DNA of 64,000 bases from a virus, in IMG/VR virus record IMGVR_UViG_3300049489_000444, positions 23,108 to 87,107 of that record. One strand, written 5' to 3'. The notes beneath the pieces are model-generated. The model searched no databases. It saw nothing but the letters and a program-made list of their open reading frames with translations, and had not been told where the DNA came from. Numbering within the stretch: position 1 is the stretch's first letter; each line of letters starts with the position of its first letter. This document shows, one piece after another, positions 9,337 through 17,853 of the stretch. A program made the position numbers and the translations under genes.

Positions 9337-10344
9337 TCAAAATGTCACCACAACCGGGTGGGTCAGTACGACCTTCCTGGCCCACGGGACCGGAGCGGTC
9401 TCTTGTCGTTGTGTTGTATCGAGAATGAAAATGTCGAATGAACCTGTCCGGTGCGGGGTAACCATGAGGGAGTCTGGGTCGAGGGACGCGATACGTCCGT
9501 CCGAGAGCGCCAATCTATGCTGGTCACCCATGCGGGCAGGTACAATCATGAACGGCCCGTCGCTCAGTTTGACCGTGCTGGGTGCATCCAACGTAGGCCG
9601 GTAGGTCAGGCTGAGGTCTGGATCGTTGACCACCGCGCCATCCAAGATGGTCCTTGGAATCGGACGCTCGATTACGAACATATCTTCGGCCTGAAGTTCC
9701 ATCTCGATGGTGGAGGCCCAGATTTGATCTTTTGGGTCGTCGGCCACGTTTGAAGGCTGATTGATGGTACTGTTGAAGTTCAACGGAACACGAACCTCCC
9801 AGTACTCGTGAGGTTTCCCGGACGTCATTCGGGAGCCGCCGGCCTCGACACGTAGCTGCTTGCAGAAAATGCTGATGAGGTTCTGCAGCATCGAGCATGA
9901 TTCTGGATCTTGAGTCACGCAGGCCACGACAACATTGATGCGGGCCGCAATACGGTACCATCCCTGCCAATTGCCGTTGATTGCCGAGACGCGTTCCAGA
10001 CCACCACCCAGACCGGGTTCCTCCCAGATGAGCCCGGCATCGATAATCATGATCGCAGGTAGGCGTTGCCGGATTTCGTTGAACATCCGTGCAAGCTGCG
10101 TGGGCTTCTTGTTGGGGTCCGGGTTGTCCTGTAGGGACTTATCCGTGACGTACTGCAGGGCAGCCGTGCTGATGGCTTTGGTATAGTTTCGGTTGAATCC
10201 GGTCGTGTCTAGGAACGACGCGATATAGGCTTGAAGGGCGTTTTTCGCTACTGAAACGATGCGGTCATGCGAATCTAGGCTGACCGCCTCGGCGACGGAA
10301 CGTACCTTCGGGCGGTTAACGAATCCGCTTGGTGGGGCAGCCAT
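9337..10344 (-). CDS. Probable tail completion / sheath terminator protein
   Basis: A 335-residue protein encoded just upstream of the sheath gene. It has a moderately hydrophobic centre (IMIIDAGLIWEEPGLGGG, then RIAARINVVVACVTQDPESC) and a beta-rich C-terminal third. Myoviruses often carry neck or tail-completion genes at this position. I recognise no signature, so the role is positional inference. The ATG at 10344 follows GGTGG; a TTG three codons earlier is less likely. The 133-base gap after its stop separates it from the sheath gene. Confidence 0.45.
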   Translation of the reverse strand: MAAPPSGFVNRPKVRSVAEAVSLDSHDRIVSVAKNALQAYIASFLDTTGFNRNYTKAISTAALQYVTDKSLQDNPDPNKKPTQLARMFNEIRQRLPAIMIIDAGLIWEEPGLGGGLERVSAINGNWQGWYRIAARINVVVACVTQDPESCSMLQNLISIFCKQLRVEAGGSRMTSGKPHEYWEVRVPLNFNSTINQPSNVADDPKDQIWASTIEMELQAEDMFVIERPIPRTILDGAVVNDPDLSLTYRPTLDAPSTVKLSDGPFMIVPARMGDQHRLALSDGRIASLDPDSLMVTPHRTGSFDIFILDTTQRQETAPVPWARKVVLTHPVVVTF

Positions 10345-10359
10345 GCCCACCAAATAGGG

Positions 10360-10614
10360 TCATAACCGCTGCAGGACCCGTTGAGCGGCGCCGAGTAGCT
10401 CTTCGTCGGTCTGGTGGTCCCTGCCGGGGATGCGCAGCCCACGGTCGGTTATCAGGCAGAACACCTGCAGGGCCGCAACGATCGCATCACGATCCTCAAC
10501 GGAACGCACTACGTCTGTGGGTAGCGTGAATTCCTGTCCTGTCGGGACGACTACGCGATTCTTCTGGATGTTTGTGTCGTGGGTGCGTTTATTATGGATG
10601 ACCCTGGTTCCCAT
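10360..10614 (-). CDS. Small unknown protein upstream of the tail block
   Basis: An 84-residue, Arg/Leu-rich protein (RVVVPTGQEFTLPTDVVRSV, then a DRDAIVAALQVFCLITDRG segment), with no family recognised. The ATG at 10614 has GAGG upstream and lies inside the end of the exonuclease gene in another frame (64-base overlap). A TTG further upstream would lengthen it. The reading frame continues well past the exonuclease stop and ends 15 bases before the next gene, which supports it as real. Confidence 0.5.
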   Translation of the reverse strand: MGTRVIHNKRTHDTNIQKNRVVVPTGQEFTLPTDVVRSVEDRDAIVAALQVFCLITDRGLRIPGRDHQTDEELLGAAQRVLQRL

Positions 10615-11153
10615 GCGTCGCCTCGTAGTTCGCGGTACGCCGCGCAATATGCCATGTATTGGTGCATAGCGGATTTTATGTCAGACAGTGCACGATGTTT
10701 ACCGTCTTTGGGTTGCTCTTGGTGGAGTCCAAGATGTTCGGTAAAGATCGATATAGACGAAACATCAAGATGACGATGATGCAGAAATGATTCTAGCTCT
10801 GGCATATGTGACTTGAGGAATGAACGGTCGAAATGAACCGACCTACCAGCCAAAACAACTTCGCGCGGCTTGGCCCACATACGGAGCATCGCCATCAGTG
10901 ACGATTTGACGTCCGCCAGGGACAGCCCTCGCTCGCTGATTTCATGAATCAGCCCGTTTTGTCTGTGTTGCTCTACCGCCCAGATCGACCATCCGTTGTC
11001 GTTGATTGGTCTGACCACGTAGGATATCTCTTTATGGATGTCGAGATTATCGTTGGTCAGTATGGCGGCGACCTCAACGATCGAACAAGACTGAGGGTCG
11101 AGCCCTGTGGTCTCAAGATCGAGCCATAGGAGTTTCTTCGGGTTGCCGTTCAT
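10551..11153 (-). CDS. DEDDh 3'-5' exonuclease, oligoribonuclease-like
   Basis: A 200-residue nuclease of the DEDD superfamily, closest by eye to oligoribonuclease (Orn), which removes nucleotides from short RNA or DNA ends. Visible motifs are ExoI WLDLETTGLDP near the N-terminus, an IVEVAAILTN segment, the Orn-like HRQNGL and SFLHHRHLDVSSISIF stretches, and ExoIII KHRALSDIKSA with its catalytic His and Asp. The ATG overlaps the preceding stop as TGATG, with GAGG upstream. Orn-like enzymes in phages may recycle nanoRNAs or trim DNA ends; the substrate cannot be told from sequence. It lies in the run of small genes between the topoisomerase and tail genes. Confidence 0.85.
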   Translation of the reverse strand: MNGNPKKLLWLDLETTGLDPQSCSIVEVAAILTNDNLDIHKEISYVVRPINDNGWSIWAVEQHRQNGLIHEISERGLSLADVKSSLMAMLRMWAKPREVVLAGRSVHFDRSFLKSHMPELESFLHHRHLDVSSISIFTEHLGLHQEQPKDGKHRALSDIKSAMHQYMAYCAAYRELRGDAWEPGSSIINAPTTQTSRRIA

Positions 11154-11473
11154 CACTTTTCCTCATCGTCACTCATAGCCTTGATCGCGTTGAGGAGGCC
11201 GGTCATAGCCTTGGTGTTCTTTCCCATGCGCTTGATTCGATTACGCAACTTACCGTAGAGCTTACCGACTTCTTGATCGAGACGCACCGCGGCGTCTTCC
11301 TGTGTGATTCGCTGCTCCTGAAGGTCTTCGTTAATTTGTCCTGTTTGGGTATTGATTCCCATGATGCACTCAGCCGCATCCTCAGCCCAGTGCGTGATCT
11401 CTTCTGACGCCTGTCCGACGATCGAAACAACCTTCTCCATCTTCGCATCGACCAACCTGAGTTTCTTAGTCAC
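11153..11473 (-). CDS. Small helical protein of unknown function
   Basis: A 106-residue, highly charged and probably all-helical protein (EVGKLYGKLRNRIKRMGKN near the C-terminus) with coiled-coil character. It starts at GTG, supported by AGGAGG six bases upstream, and its stop overlaps the ATG of the exonuclease, so the two are translationally coupled. No family recognised. Confidence 0.65.
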   Translation of the reverse strand: MTKKLRLVDAKMEKVVSIVGQASEEITHWAEDAAECIMGINTQTGQINEDLQEQRITQEDAAVRLDQEVGKLYGKLRNRIKRMGKNTKAMTGLLNAIKAMSDDEEK

Positions 11474-11504
11474 TACGTCCTCCTGGGTGTGTTGGTCGTT
11501 TACA

Positions 11505-11879
11505 TCATTGCGGGGTCTCCGGTCCAGAGACAGAGAATGTCGGCCTCAGCTTCTCTACTCGCTGTTGTTCGGCCTCTCGCTCTTCAAAACGCTGCTGAAC
11601 ATTCTCAACGGCCTTACGCCTAATAGAGGCGGAGACATCGGTCTCAACTTCGAACATGATGTGGCCTGGATCGACCTCGCATAACACGATGCGTCGAAGG
11701 CGGGCGTTGTAGTTCTGGTGCAATTCGGTACCGAGTTCTTGACCAAAACGCCCAACGATCTCAAGATACCTCAAACGGTCATCCGTGCTGGTTTGTTTGT
11801 GGTCGTACTCTCCAACAACGTAGACGGTTTTATTGCGGCCTAACGAGAAACTCACCTGTAGTGACGACTTGTCATCCAT
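11505..11879 (-). CDS. Unknown 124-residue protein
   Basis: The N-terminal half looks like beta strands (LQVSFSLGRNKTVYVVGEYD) and the C-terminal half is a charged helix (RKAVENVQQRFEEREAEQQR), ending in a Pro-rich tail. The ATG is preceded by GAGGTGAT. It sits between a putative exported peptide and a coiled-coil protein in one minus-strand operon. No family recognised. Confidence 0.6.
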   Translation of the reverse strand: MDDKSSLQVSFSLGRNKTVYVVGEYDHKQTSTDDRLRYLEIVGRFGQELGTELHQNYNARLRRIVLCEVDPGHIMFEVETDVSASIRRKAVENVQQRFEEREAEQQRVEKLRPTFSVSGPETPQ

Positions 11880-11882
11880 AGA

Positions 11883-12125
11883 TCACCTCGAGCAGGACCC
11901 AGATACCACATAGGTTTCTTGTGCCCCGGCTTGTGGGAATATACGGATTACGGCGTCCTTGCAGGACCGAACGATAACCACACACCAACGAGCCTCCGCG
12001 GCTGTCTGGACCTCTCTGGCGGTAATATCGGCGTCTTTTTGGTCTGCAGTCAGGCAGGCCGTATATGAGATCGGCACTAATGGTCTCGTTGGTGCGGTCA
12101 GCACCAACCACAACAAGATACTCAT
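11883..12125 (-). CDS. Small putative exported protein
   Basis: An 80-residue protein with a hydrophobic N-terminus (MSILLWLVLTAP) that could be a signal sequence or anchor. A mature part with four cysteines follows (ACLTADQ, ARWCVVIVRSCKD, VSGSCSR). Its ATG overlaps the stop of the topoisomerase A subunit as ATGA, and its own stop lies three bases before the next gene. Function unknown; export is inferred from the N-terminus only. Confidence 0.5.
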   Translation of the reverse strand: MSILLWLVLTAPTRPLVPISYTACLTADQKDADITAREVQTAAEARWCVVIVRSCKDAVIRIFPQAGAQETYVVSGSCSR

Positions 12126-14251
12126 CCGATACTCAGTATCTTGCTGATCTTCCTAGACCCGGTCGTGTTGGCGATAGTCCTGGCTGACGCGACAGCTTTT
12201 TGATTGTCATCCCATTCAACATAGCAGCGACCGGATGCCGCTACTTCCGGGTTTGGTTCATTCATGGCCCCGAACTGCAGCTTCTGTTTCTGCACGGTTA
12301 GTACTGAGTCTACCGTGGGCGCGGCCAGTATCTCGGTGGCACCGTACTTGTATTTCGGAAGAAGCTTCCATCCGCTACTGTTGACGCGGGTGGTTGGCAG
12401 TTTGTCTGGCTTGTGCGCGTAGACGGCCTTCTTGTTCCACGCAAACAGGCAATCAGTATCGCGCATACCAAGCGCCCGCACTGCTTTCTCTTGGGTCTTC
12501 AGTGCTTGGTATTTGTCCTTGATCAGCGTACCGGCGTCAAGCACGATACCTTCTCCGGTCTCGTCCATGACCGCGATACGACGAGCAGCGCTGCTCACGA
12601 TACCGGCGATCTCACCGAAGCTCTTAGGTTTTCCGACGACAAGTGATGCCGTATCGGTCCGCAACATCTGACCGCTTGCCAGTACAACCCAGAAGAACGG
12701 ACCTGTCTGGATGAGTTGGTCCCAGCCCTTCATGGAACCTCGGCGTTGTTCGGGAGATTCGTCCAGCCGGAGGACCTTACCATCACGGGAACAGGCCACC
12801 CAGGTCTGCACCTCGTCCATCGACGGAAGTTCCAGCTTTGGTCGCTTCTGGCCAAGTAGTGTCTTACGGGTATCATCACCAGCGCCCTTGACGGCCTCGC
12901 GTAGTTTTTCCGCGACCACTTTGCGGACCTGCTGCAGTTTGCGTTCCTCGGTCTGTTTGCGCTTCTTGAGATCGACCAACTCCCTATCCAGGGCCGGAAC
13001 CTGCAGGCGCGCCAGAGATCGGAGTGGTGTGTCGAGGATGATATTGGCCATCTCCGTGGTGATCTTGAAGGCCGACATGATGGCCTGATTGGGGTCCTCC
13101 GAGTCAGTCAGTATTTGAGCAATCTTTTTGAGATTGATTGCCGCTATCTTCTTGGCCTCGACACGCATGATCTGATGGTCTATGGAGACGATCTGCGCCT
13201 TGATTATCTGTTTCTCGTTTTTGATTCTGAATGACACCCAGCGCCCAAGTATCTCGGACAGCCCGAGTTGGCTGGTCACGGCGCCATCAGGCTTTGATTC
13301 GTTTACAAAAAATCGATACGAGACACTGGTCTCCAGCAATGGAAGCACGTGGTCGTGCACGAACCTCGGGTTGCTGAAGCAGACCACGATCCTCGTGCCG
13401 TCCTTCTTTGAAGACTTGTTGGTGACGCTCTGGATGTTTCCAGCTTCACGGAACTTCTCACAGGTCTCGACGAACTTCGACATGTTGAAGCGTGGCGCGT
13501 ACGAAGTGATGATGAGTTGGTTGCCGTCGTAGTGGTACTGACAACGAAAGCTCAGTTGCCCCTCACCAGCCCCGTACAGAGCACGAACCTGTTCCGGCGT
13601 ACTGAGTAGAACTCCTGACCCGTAGTCTGGACCACGGATATGCTCGAGCAGCACGTCCAGGCCCGGAGACTCGTCGGCCTCCAAAATGGCGCAGCACGCC
13701 CCAACAACCTCAGTGAGGTTGTGCGGCGGAACCTCTGACGCGATACCGACCGCGATACCGGAGCAACCATTCAGCAGCAGGAATGGAAGCTCAGCCGCAA
13801 AAACGACCGGTTCTTTGTATCGGTCATCAAAGTTCGGCTGCGTCTCGATGATGGAGTCGTCCTGGCCGATCATACGGCCAGAGAGCCTATGCAGGCGAGC
13901 TTCGGTGTAGCGGTAGGCCGCCGCTGGGTCACCGTCTACTGAGCCGAAGTTTCCCTTACCCTCGACAAGCGGGTAACGGCATGTCGCGAGCCCGACAAGG
14001 GCATCGTATACGCTTGTATCACCATGCGGGTGGTACCGCGCCAGCACCGTCCCAACTGTGTTGGCGCTCTTCGTGAAGTCTTTCCCGTGGTGGAGTCCTA
14101 GTTGGTGCATCGCCCATAGGATGCGACGCTGTACTGGCTTGAGGCCATCACGGTAGTCAGCAACAGCCCTGTTCCCGACGACATACTGCCCATAAAGACT
14201 GTAGGCGCTATGAGCATACTGCTGAGCTAGTGTCGACGAGCTACGGCTCAT
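12122..14251 (-). CDS. Type IIA DNA topoisomerase subunit A (GyrA/ParC-like)
   Basis: The DNA-cleaving subunit, about 709 residues, near ParC size and shorter than GyrA. Seen: YRDGLKPVQRRILWAM (about 33-48), the quinolone-region segment ARYHPHGDTSVYDALVGLA (about 71-89), and GDPAAAYRYTEARL with catalytic Tyr about 115 in the RYTE context. The C-terminal quarter (DRDGKVLRLDESPE-like and later blades) suggests a reduced beta-pinwheel. It would form an A2B2 enzyme with the B subunit at 14649-16526 to relieve supercoils or decatenate phage DNA. The start is taken as ATG 14251 (ATGA overlap with the preceding gene, GAGGGCGG upstream); ATG 14269 is an alternative. Gyrase versus topo IV activity cannot be decided from sequence. 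Confidence 0.93.
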   Translation of the reverse strand: MSRSSSTLAQQYAHSAYSLYGQYVVGNRAVADYRDGLKPVQRRILWAMHQLGLHHGKDFTKSANTVGTVLARYHPHGDTSVYDALVGLATCRYPLVEGKGNFGSVDGDPAAAYRYTEARLHRLSGRMIGQDDSIIETQPNFDDRYKEPVVFAAELPFLLLNGCSGIAVGIASEVPPHNLTEVVGACCAILEADESPGLDVLLEHIRGPDYGSGVLLSTPEQVRALYGAGEGQLSFRCQYHYDGNQLIITSYAPRFNMSKFVETCEKFREAGNIQSVTNKSSKKDGTRIVVCFSNPRFVHDHVLPLLETSVSYRFFVNESKPDGAVTSQLGLSEILGRWVSFRIKNEKQIIKAQIVSIDHQIMRVEAKKIAAINLKKIAQILTDSEDPNQAIMSAFKITTEMANIILDTPLRSLARLQVPALDRELVDLKKRKQTEERKLQQVRKVVAEKLREAVKGAGDDTRKTLLGQKRPKLELPSMDEVQTWVACSRDGKVLRLDESPEQRRGSMKGWDQLIQTGPFFWVVLASGQMLRTDTASLVVGKPKSFGEIAGIVSSAARRIAVMDETGEGIVLDAGTLIKDKYQALKTQEKAVRALGMRDTDCLFAWNKKAVYAHKPDKLPTTRVNSSGWKLLPKYKYGATEILAAPTVDSVLTVQKQKLQFGAMNEPNPEVAASGRCYVEWDDNQKAVASARTIANTTGSRKISKILSIG

Positions 14252-14448
14252 TTTCCGCCCTCGAGCCATCCCTGTGAACCATCAGCACTGATAAGCTCCT
14301 GTTCTTCGTCGGAGAGGTCCCACCAGAGCTTCTCCATGCGGTCGAGCACCGAGTTGACGATGGGTGACGACAATCCGTGGCCCTTCTTACCGAGGTCAGT
14401 AAGTTCGGCTTGGAGCTTCCTGTACTGGGTCAATGCGTTTTCCATCAT
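14248..14448 (-). CDS. Small protein between the topoisomerase subunits
   Basis: A 66-residue, acidic, probably helical protein (MMENALTQYRKLQAELTDLG, later KLWWDLSDEEQELISADG). The ATG at 14448 has GGAG upstream. The frame is open further upstream, but that part is the shadow of a Lys-rich micro-gene and of a hairpin, so I use the later start. The stop overlaps the topoisomerase A start as ATGA, implying coupled translation. No family recognised. Confidence 0.65.
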   Translation of the reverse strand: MMENALTQYRKLQAELTDLGKKGHGLSSPIVNSVLDRMEKLWWDLSDEEQELISADGSQGWLEGGK

Positions 14449-14462
14449 GGTCTCCAGATATG

Positions 14463-14503
14463 CGAAATGCGTGGCAGGCCCGAAGACTCTGCCACGCATT
14501 TCG
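14463..14503 (-). promoter_or_regulatory. Perfect 15-bp inverted repeat between two micro-genes
   Basis: CGAAATGCGTGGCAG (14463-14477) is the exact reverse complement of 14489-14503, with an 11-base loop. It lies 16 bases after the stop of the Lys-rich peptide gene and just before the ribosome binding site of the next gene. No T-run follows on either strand, so it looks more like an RNA processing, stability or attenuation element than a simple terminator. Confidence 0.6.
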
Positions 14504-14519
14504 TCGAACGGCCGAAGTC

Positions 14520-14588
14520 TCAGCCCTTCTTGGACTTCTTGGTGATCTTCGCGGTAGCCTTCTTGGTGGTCTTCTTCTTGGCAGCCAT
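14520..14588 (-). CDS. 22-residue lysine-rich basic peptide
   Basis: A micro-gene encoding MAAKKKTTKKATAKITKKSK followed by Lys-Gly and a stop: 11 of 22 residues are Lys and five are Thr. It has AAGGA six bases before the ATG. The composition resembles histone H1 tails and the basic tails of HU-like proteins, so nucleic-acid binding is plausible. It sits between the two topoisomerase subunit genes and is followed by a strong hairpin. Short length limits certainty that it is translated, though the ribosome binding site and codon pattern favour it. Confidence 0.6.
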   Translation of the reverse strand: MAAKKKTTKKATAKITKKSKKG

Positions 14589-14648
14589 CTTCGTTCCTTT
14601 GTTGGGCTGAGCGGTATGCCCGAGCCATCGATGGTCAGTTTACGCCGG

Positions 14649-16526
14649 TCATTGCGTTTTTTGTGCGGGATCTTGATCGAGACCCAACAATAATCGGCGT
14701 GCCCCGGCGTCCGCCCCCATGAGGGCCTGTAGTCCGGCGTCGGTGGCGTCGTCGCGGGTGATGCGGAGCAGCCTACGCGTCTGCTGATTCATCGCGTAGT
14801 ACTGCAGGTCCTCTGGCTCGGCCTCTCCATGGCCCTTGAACCGGGTAATCTGAGGTTTGGCGTTCTTGGGGAGGCCCCGCATGACCTCCTCCAGGGTGTC
14901 CCCGTAGATGTTTTGATCTTTGTATTGCGCTTTGAATAGCGGCGACCGCACCACCCAGACCATCCCGGCATCGATGATGGGGGCCATGTAGCGGTTGAGA
15001 AACGAGATCATCAGGGCTGTGATATGAGCCCCGTCAGGGTCGGCGTCCATCAGCAAGAGCAGCTTGGAGATGCGAGCCTTACGTGGATCACACTTGTCGC
15101 CGATACCGGCCCCGACGGCCGTGATGATCATCTTGATTTCTTCGTTCTCCAGTAAGGACGACTTGGCTTTCTGGAGCGCATTAGGGATCTTGCCTTTCAG
15201 TCCGAGCACTTCTTGGTTGTACGGGTTACGGGCCTGCTTGACCGTGCCGCCCGCGCTCTCACCCTCGACTAAAAATGTTTCACGTTCTTCTGGTTTGCAG
15301 TCCGGGGCCTCGGCAAACTTGTTAGCCGGCAGGACTCCGCGTTTGTTCCGGTTGAACGTGACGACATTCTTGGACGCGTCTTTGTCTCGTTCAAACCGCT
15401 CACGGGCGCTCTTTAACTTGGTGGCCCGGCTGATGACGGAATCTACAACCTTAGACTGCACGTGCACGAATTTCGAGACCGTGTCCTTGAGCGCCTCGTA
15501 TACCTCTGAGGCTGTCTCTTTGTTCTGGAGGGCGTCCTTGGTCTGGCCCTTAAATTGAGGATTCTTCAGTTTGACATGGATGGCCACACGCAGCCCGACA
15601 CGAAGATCATCATTCTCGATAGCCTTGGTGGCCCGCGGAGCTATCGTGTTGGTGATGAGCCGCTTCAGGCCTGTGACGTGCGTACCGCCAAGTGGGGTCG
15701 GGCTGCTGTTGACGTAGCTGAACCACTTCTCGTCAGATGCGTTGGTCCAACAGAACGCGACCTCTATGGCGTCAGATTTGAACAACTGCACCGGGTGGAG
15801 GGCGTCACACTTTTCCTTGGCGACATGATCTTCGATGAAGCCCTTGAGTCCGTCCTCTTGGTGGTACCGCTCCAATTCCTCTTCATCGACTTGAAATGCG
15901 AAGGTTAAACCGGCGCAGAGATACGAGAGGTCCTTGAGCATCGTGCGTAGGACATCAGGATCGAACTTACATTTCTTGCCGAAAATATCCTCGTCTGGCG
16001 TGAACGTGACCTGCGTACCGTGTTTGTGGGAGGCCGGTTTCTTGGTCGGTATACCGCTGGCGTACTGTGGGTGCAGCTTGCCCTGCTGGAACTCCAGATA
16101 GTGCCTCACACTGTCGATTGTGCTGGCAACACGTACCCTGCTGGACAGCGCATTGACGACAGTGACCCCGACCCCATGAAGGCCAGCGCTGACCGAATAG
16201 GCGCCTTGGCTGAATTTACCGCCAGCGCCCGCGATAAGGAACACGGTAGCCAGCGCGGACATGTTTGTTTTGGGGTGAATCCCGACCGGGATACCGCGCC
16301 CGTCGTCCCAGATGGTCAGCGTATTGTCTTTGGTTACTAGCGTAACGCGGATCTCTGTGGCATGGCCACCCATGTATTCATCTACTGAATTGGAGAGAAC
16401 CTCACGGGCCAGTTGGTGCATCCCGGCCTTCCGTGTATCGGCGATGTACATGCCGGGTCTGGCACGCACATGGTCGACATTCTGGACAACCTCGATATGC
16501 GAGGCATCATATTCCTTCGATTTCAT
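14649..16526 (-). CDS. Type IIA DNA topoisomerase subunit B (GyrB/ParE-like)
   Basis: The ATPase/TOPRIM subunit, 625 residues, ParE-sized. GHKL ATPase motifs seen: RPGMYIADT (about 23-31), REVLSNSVDEYMGG with the catalytic Glu and Mg-binding Asn, WDDGRGIPVGIHP, and GLHGVGVTVVNALS. TOPRIM motifs: LVEGESAGG and LLLMDADPDGAHI (usual form DADVDGSHI). The C-terminus contains GHGEAEPEDL, the counterpart of GLGEM. It would pair with the A subunit encoded 400 bases downstream. GGAGAGACC precedes the ATG. Phage-encoded type IIA enzymes are known from T4 and several jumbo phages. Confidence 0.93.
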   Translation of the reverse strand: MKSKEYDASHIEVVQNVDHVRARPGMYIADTRKAGMHQLAREVLSNSVDEYMGGHATEIRVTLVTKDNTLTIWDDGRGIPVGIHPKTNMSALATVFLIAGAGGKFSQGAYSVSAGLHGVGVTVVNALSSRVRVASTIDSVRHYLEFQQGKLHPQYASGIPTKKPASHKHGTQVTFTPDEDIFGKKCKFDPDVLRTMLKDLSYLCAGLTFAFQVDEEELERYHQEDGLKGFIEDHVAKEKCDALHPVQLFKSDAIEVAFCWTNASDEKWFSYVNSSPTPLGGTHVTGLKRLITNTIAPRATKAIENDDLRVGLRVAIHVKLKNPQFKGQTKDALQNKETASEVYEALKDTVSKFVHVQSKVVDSVISRATKLKSARERFERDKDASKNVVTFNRNKRGVLPANKFAEAPDCKPEERETFLVEGESAGGTVKQARNPYNQEVLGLKGKIPNALQKAKSSLLENEEIKMIITAVGAGIGDKCDPRKARISKLLLLMDADPDGAHITALMISFLNRYMAPIIDAGMVWVVRSPLFKAQYKDQNIYGDTLEEVMRGLPKNAKPQITRFKGHGEAEPEDLQYYAMNQQTRRLLRITRDDATDAGLQALMGADAGARRLLLGLDQDPAQKTQ

Positions 16527-16559
16527 GAGGTCTCTCCGTTACCTTCTTGGTTGGTCGTA

Positions 16560-16904
16560 TTAGGGGGTGAACCGCCAGTTTGTTCGCACCGTACCGACCA
16601 GTGAGCCAAATGTGGTGTTGGTATTTTCAAGATTCTTCTGCGGTCTCGAACTAGCCTCTAGCGCCTTTTCAAGGTTATCCCGCAGTCTCAGGTCAGCCTC
16701 TAGCGCTTTGGCTTCCTCTTCAGCGCTCAGTGTGTCGGATACCGCCGATTGGTTCTGTACGATCTCATCTAGTTCAGCGCTTAGAACATTCAGAAAATCG
16801 CCATGAGACCTAAAGTGGACAGCACCTATCCTGCGTCCGTATTCGTTTTCGATGTATTCCTTGATGATGTTTGCGATCTCAGTTTGGTTCAGTGTGATCT
16901 TCAT
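16560..16904 (-). CDS. Unknown 114-residue protein
   Basis: A mostly helical protein (MKITLNQTEIANIIKEYIEN at the start; EEEAKALEADLRLRDNLEKA in the middle, typical of a coiled coil). Its ATG overlaps the stop of the preceding gene as ATGA, and its stop is 33 bases upstream of the topoisomerase B start. The N-terminal 50 residues resemble small phage proteins built around one helix pair, but I recognise no family. Confidence 0.6.
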   Translation of the reverse strand: MKITLNQTEIANIIKEYIENEYGRRIGAVHFRSHGDFLNVLSAELDEIVQNQSAVSDTLSAEEEAKALEADLRLRDNLEKALEASSRPQKNLENTNTTFGSLVGTVRTNWRFTP

Positions 16905-17203
16905 TGTAGCTCGATCCTCGTCAGGTACATCGGCGTAAGTGGACCCATGTAGGCTCCCGCGACATTGAAATCAAAGTACTCGACGGCTTCCTCATACGTC
17001 ATTTGCTTGGCAAGAACATCGATGCAGCGAGTTACGTCGTAGCATACCACGGGCGGGCTTCCGCAACGCTCTACGACGCCAACAATCGCCTCATCGAACC
17101 CGTCAGCAAACATCAACTCATCATAGTTGTTTTCTAGCCACTCCCGCAGGTTTGCATGATTTTCTGGCACACACCCGTTTAACGACGAGGTCTTGGTCGA
17201 CAT
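16901..17203 (-). CDS. Unknown 100-residue protein
   Basis: Acidic protein with REWLENNYDELMFADGFDEA and a Cys-containing CGSPPVVCYDVTRCIDVLA stretch. The ATG at 17203 has AGGAG seven bases upstream, a far better start than the longer open frame, whose first part is non-coding in style. It overlaps the end of the zinc-ribbon-like gene by 83 bases in another frame and the next gene by ATGA. No family recognised. Confidence 0.6.
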   Translation of the reverse strand: MSTKTSSLNGCVPENHANLREWLENNYDELMFADGFDEAIVGVVERCGSPPVVCYDVTRCIDVLAKQMTYEEAVEYFDFNVAGAYMGPLTPMYLTRIELQ

Positions 17204-17468
17204 CCTGATTGCTCCTATCCGCGTCAGTCGGAACGAACCCGTACCGACATCCGCATTGTGGGCATTCGCCGATCCTGAGATCAGGTCTCGGCTTGGCCTT
17301 GTGGCTTCGTTTGGTGCTTTGTTTGAGTGCAGGTTCGTTGTTCGTTGGCTGGGGTGTAACATCCGGTCTACGGTGAGATTCGGCGTGTGCTGGTCTCGCG
17401 ACACGCTTCAACCTGATAGACCTACCCCAGCCATCAGTGATCGTTTCAAAACTCGATGGTTTGGACAT
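17121..17468 (-). CDS. Putative zinc-ribbon protein
   Basis: A 115-residue basic protein with a C-terminal IGECPQCGCRYGF knuckle and, about 35 residues on, a VCARKSCKP knuckle; together they could bind one zinc ion. The N-terminal 60 residues are rich in Arg, Pro, Thr and probably unstructured. The second knuckle lies in the 83 bases shared with the next gene in another frame, which is unusual, and the ribosome binding site is weak. Possibly nucleic-acid binding; function unknown. Confidence 0.5.
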   Translation of the reverse strand: MSKPSSFETITDGWGRSIRLKRVARPAHAESHRRPDVTPQPTNNEPALKQSTKRSHKAKPRPDLRIGECPQCGCRYGFVPTDADRSNQDVDQDLVVKRVCARKSCKPAGVARKQL

Positions 17469-17478
17469 AGACAGGTCT

Positions 17479-17763
17479 TTACTGCCCCACAGGCACCTTC
17501 ATCATGGGGTCTGTGTCGATCTCATCGGTCTTTTTAGCGGACTCTTGTTCTTTGATTTTGGCTGATGCGTCCTGATCCTCTACCTTCTTGGCGGTGAGGC
17601 TGATGTCGACGATGCCGACCTTAACATGCAGGTCCGGCACGACGAGATCGTGCTTGTCTACGAAGTTGGCTACCATCTCTAGCATCTCGCGGACAATCTG
17701 TTCCTTGTTGCCAGACTTCAGCTTGGAGATAGCGGCATCTAGAAACGCTTTGGGATCGAACAT
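17479..17763 (-). CDS. Unknown 94-residue protein
   Basis: Begins MFDPKAFLDAAISKLKSGNK; the first 40 residues look helical, a beta-like segment follows (DLHVKVGIVDISLTAKKVED), and the tail is charged and Lys/Asp/Glu-rich. The ATG has GGAGGC upstream. No family recognised. About 90 bases with no visible gene separate it from the small membrane peptide upstream. Confidence 0.6.
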   Translation of the reverse strand: MFDPKAFLDAAISKLKSGNKEQIVREMLEMVANFVDKHDLVVPDLHVKVGIVDISLTAKKVEDQDASAKIKEQESAKKTDEIDTDPMMKVPVGQ

Positions 17764-17853
17764 GTTTGCCTCCGTGGTTAAAATCAGACATAACGCGTGG
17801 GCGCTGACTCGGATGGATAGGATTCAGCGGAGGAAGATCGGGGCGATAGCCGC

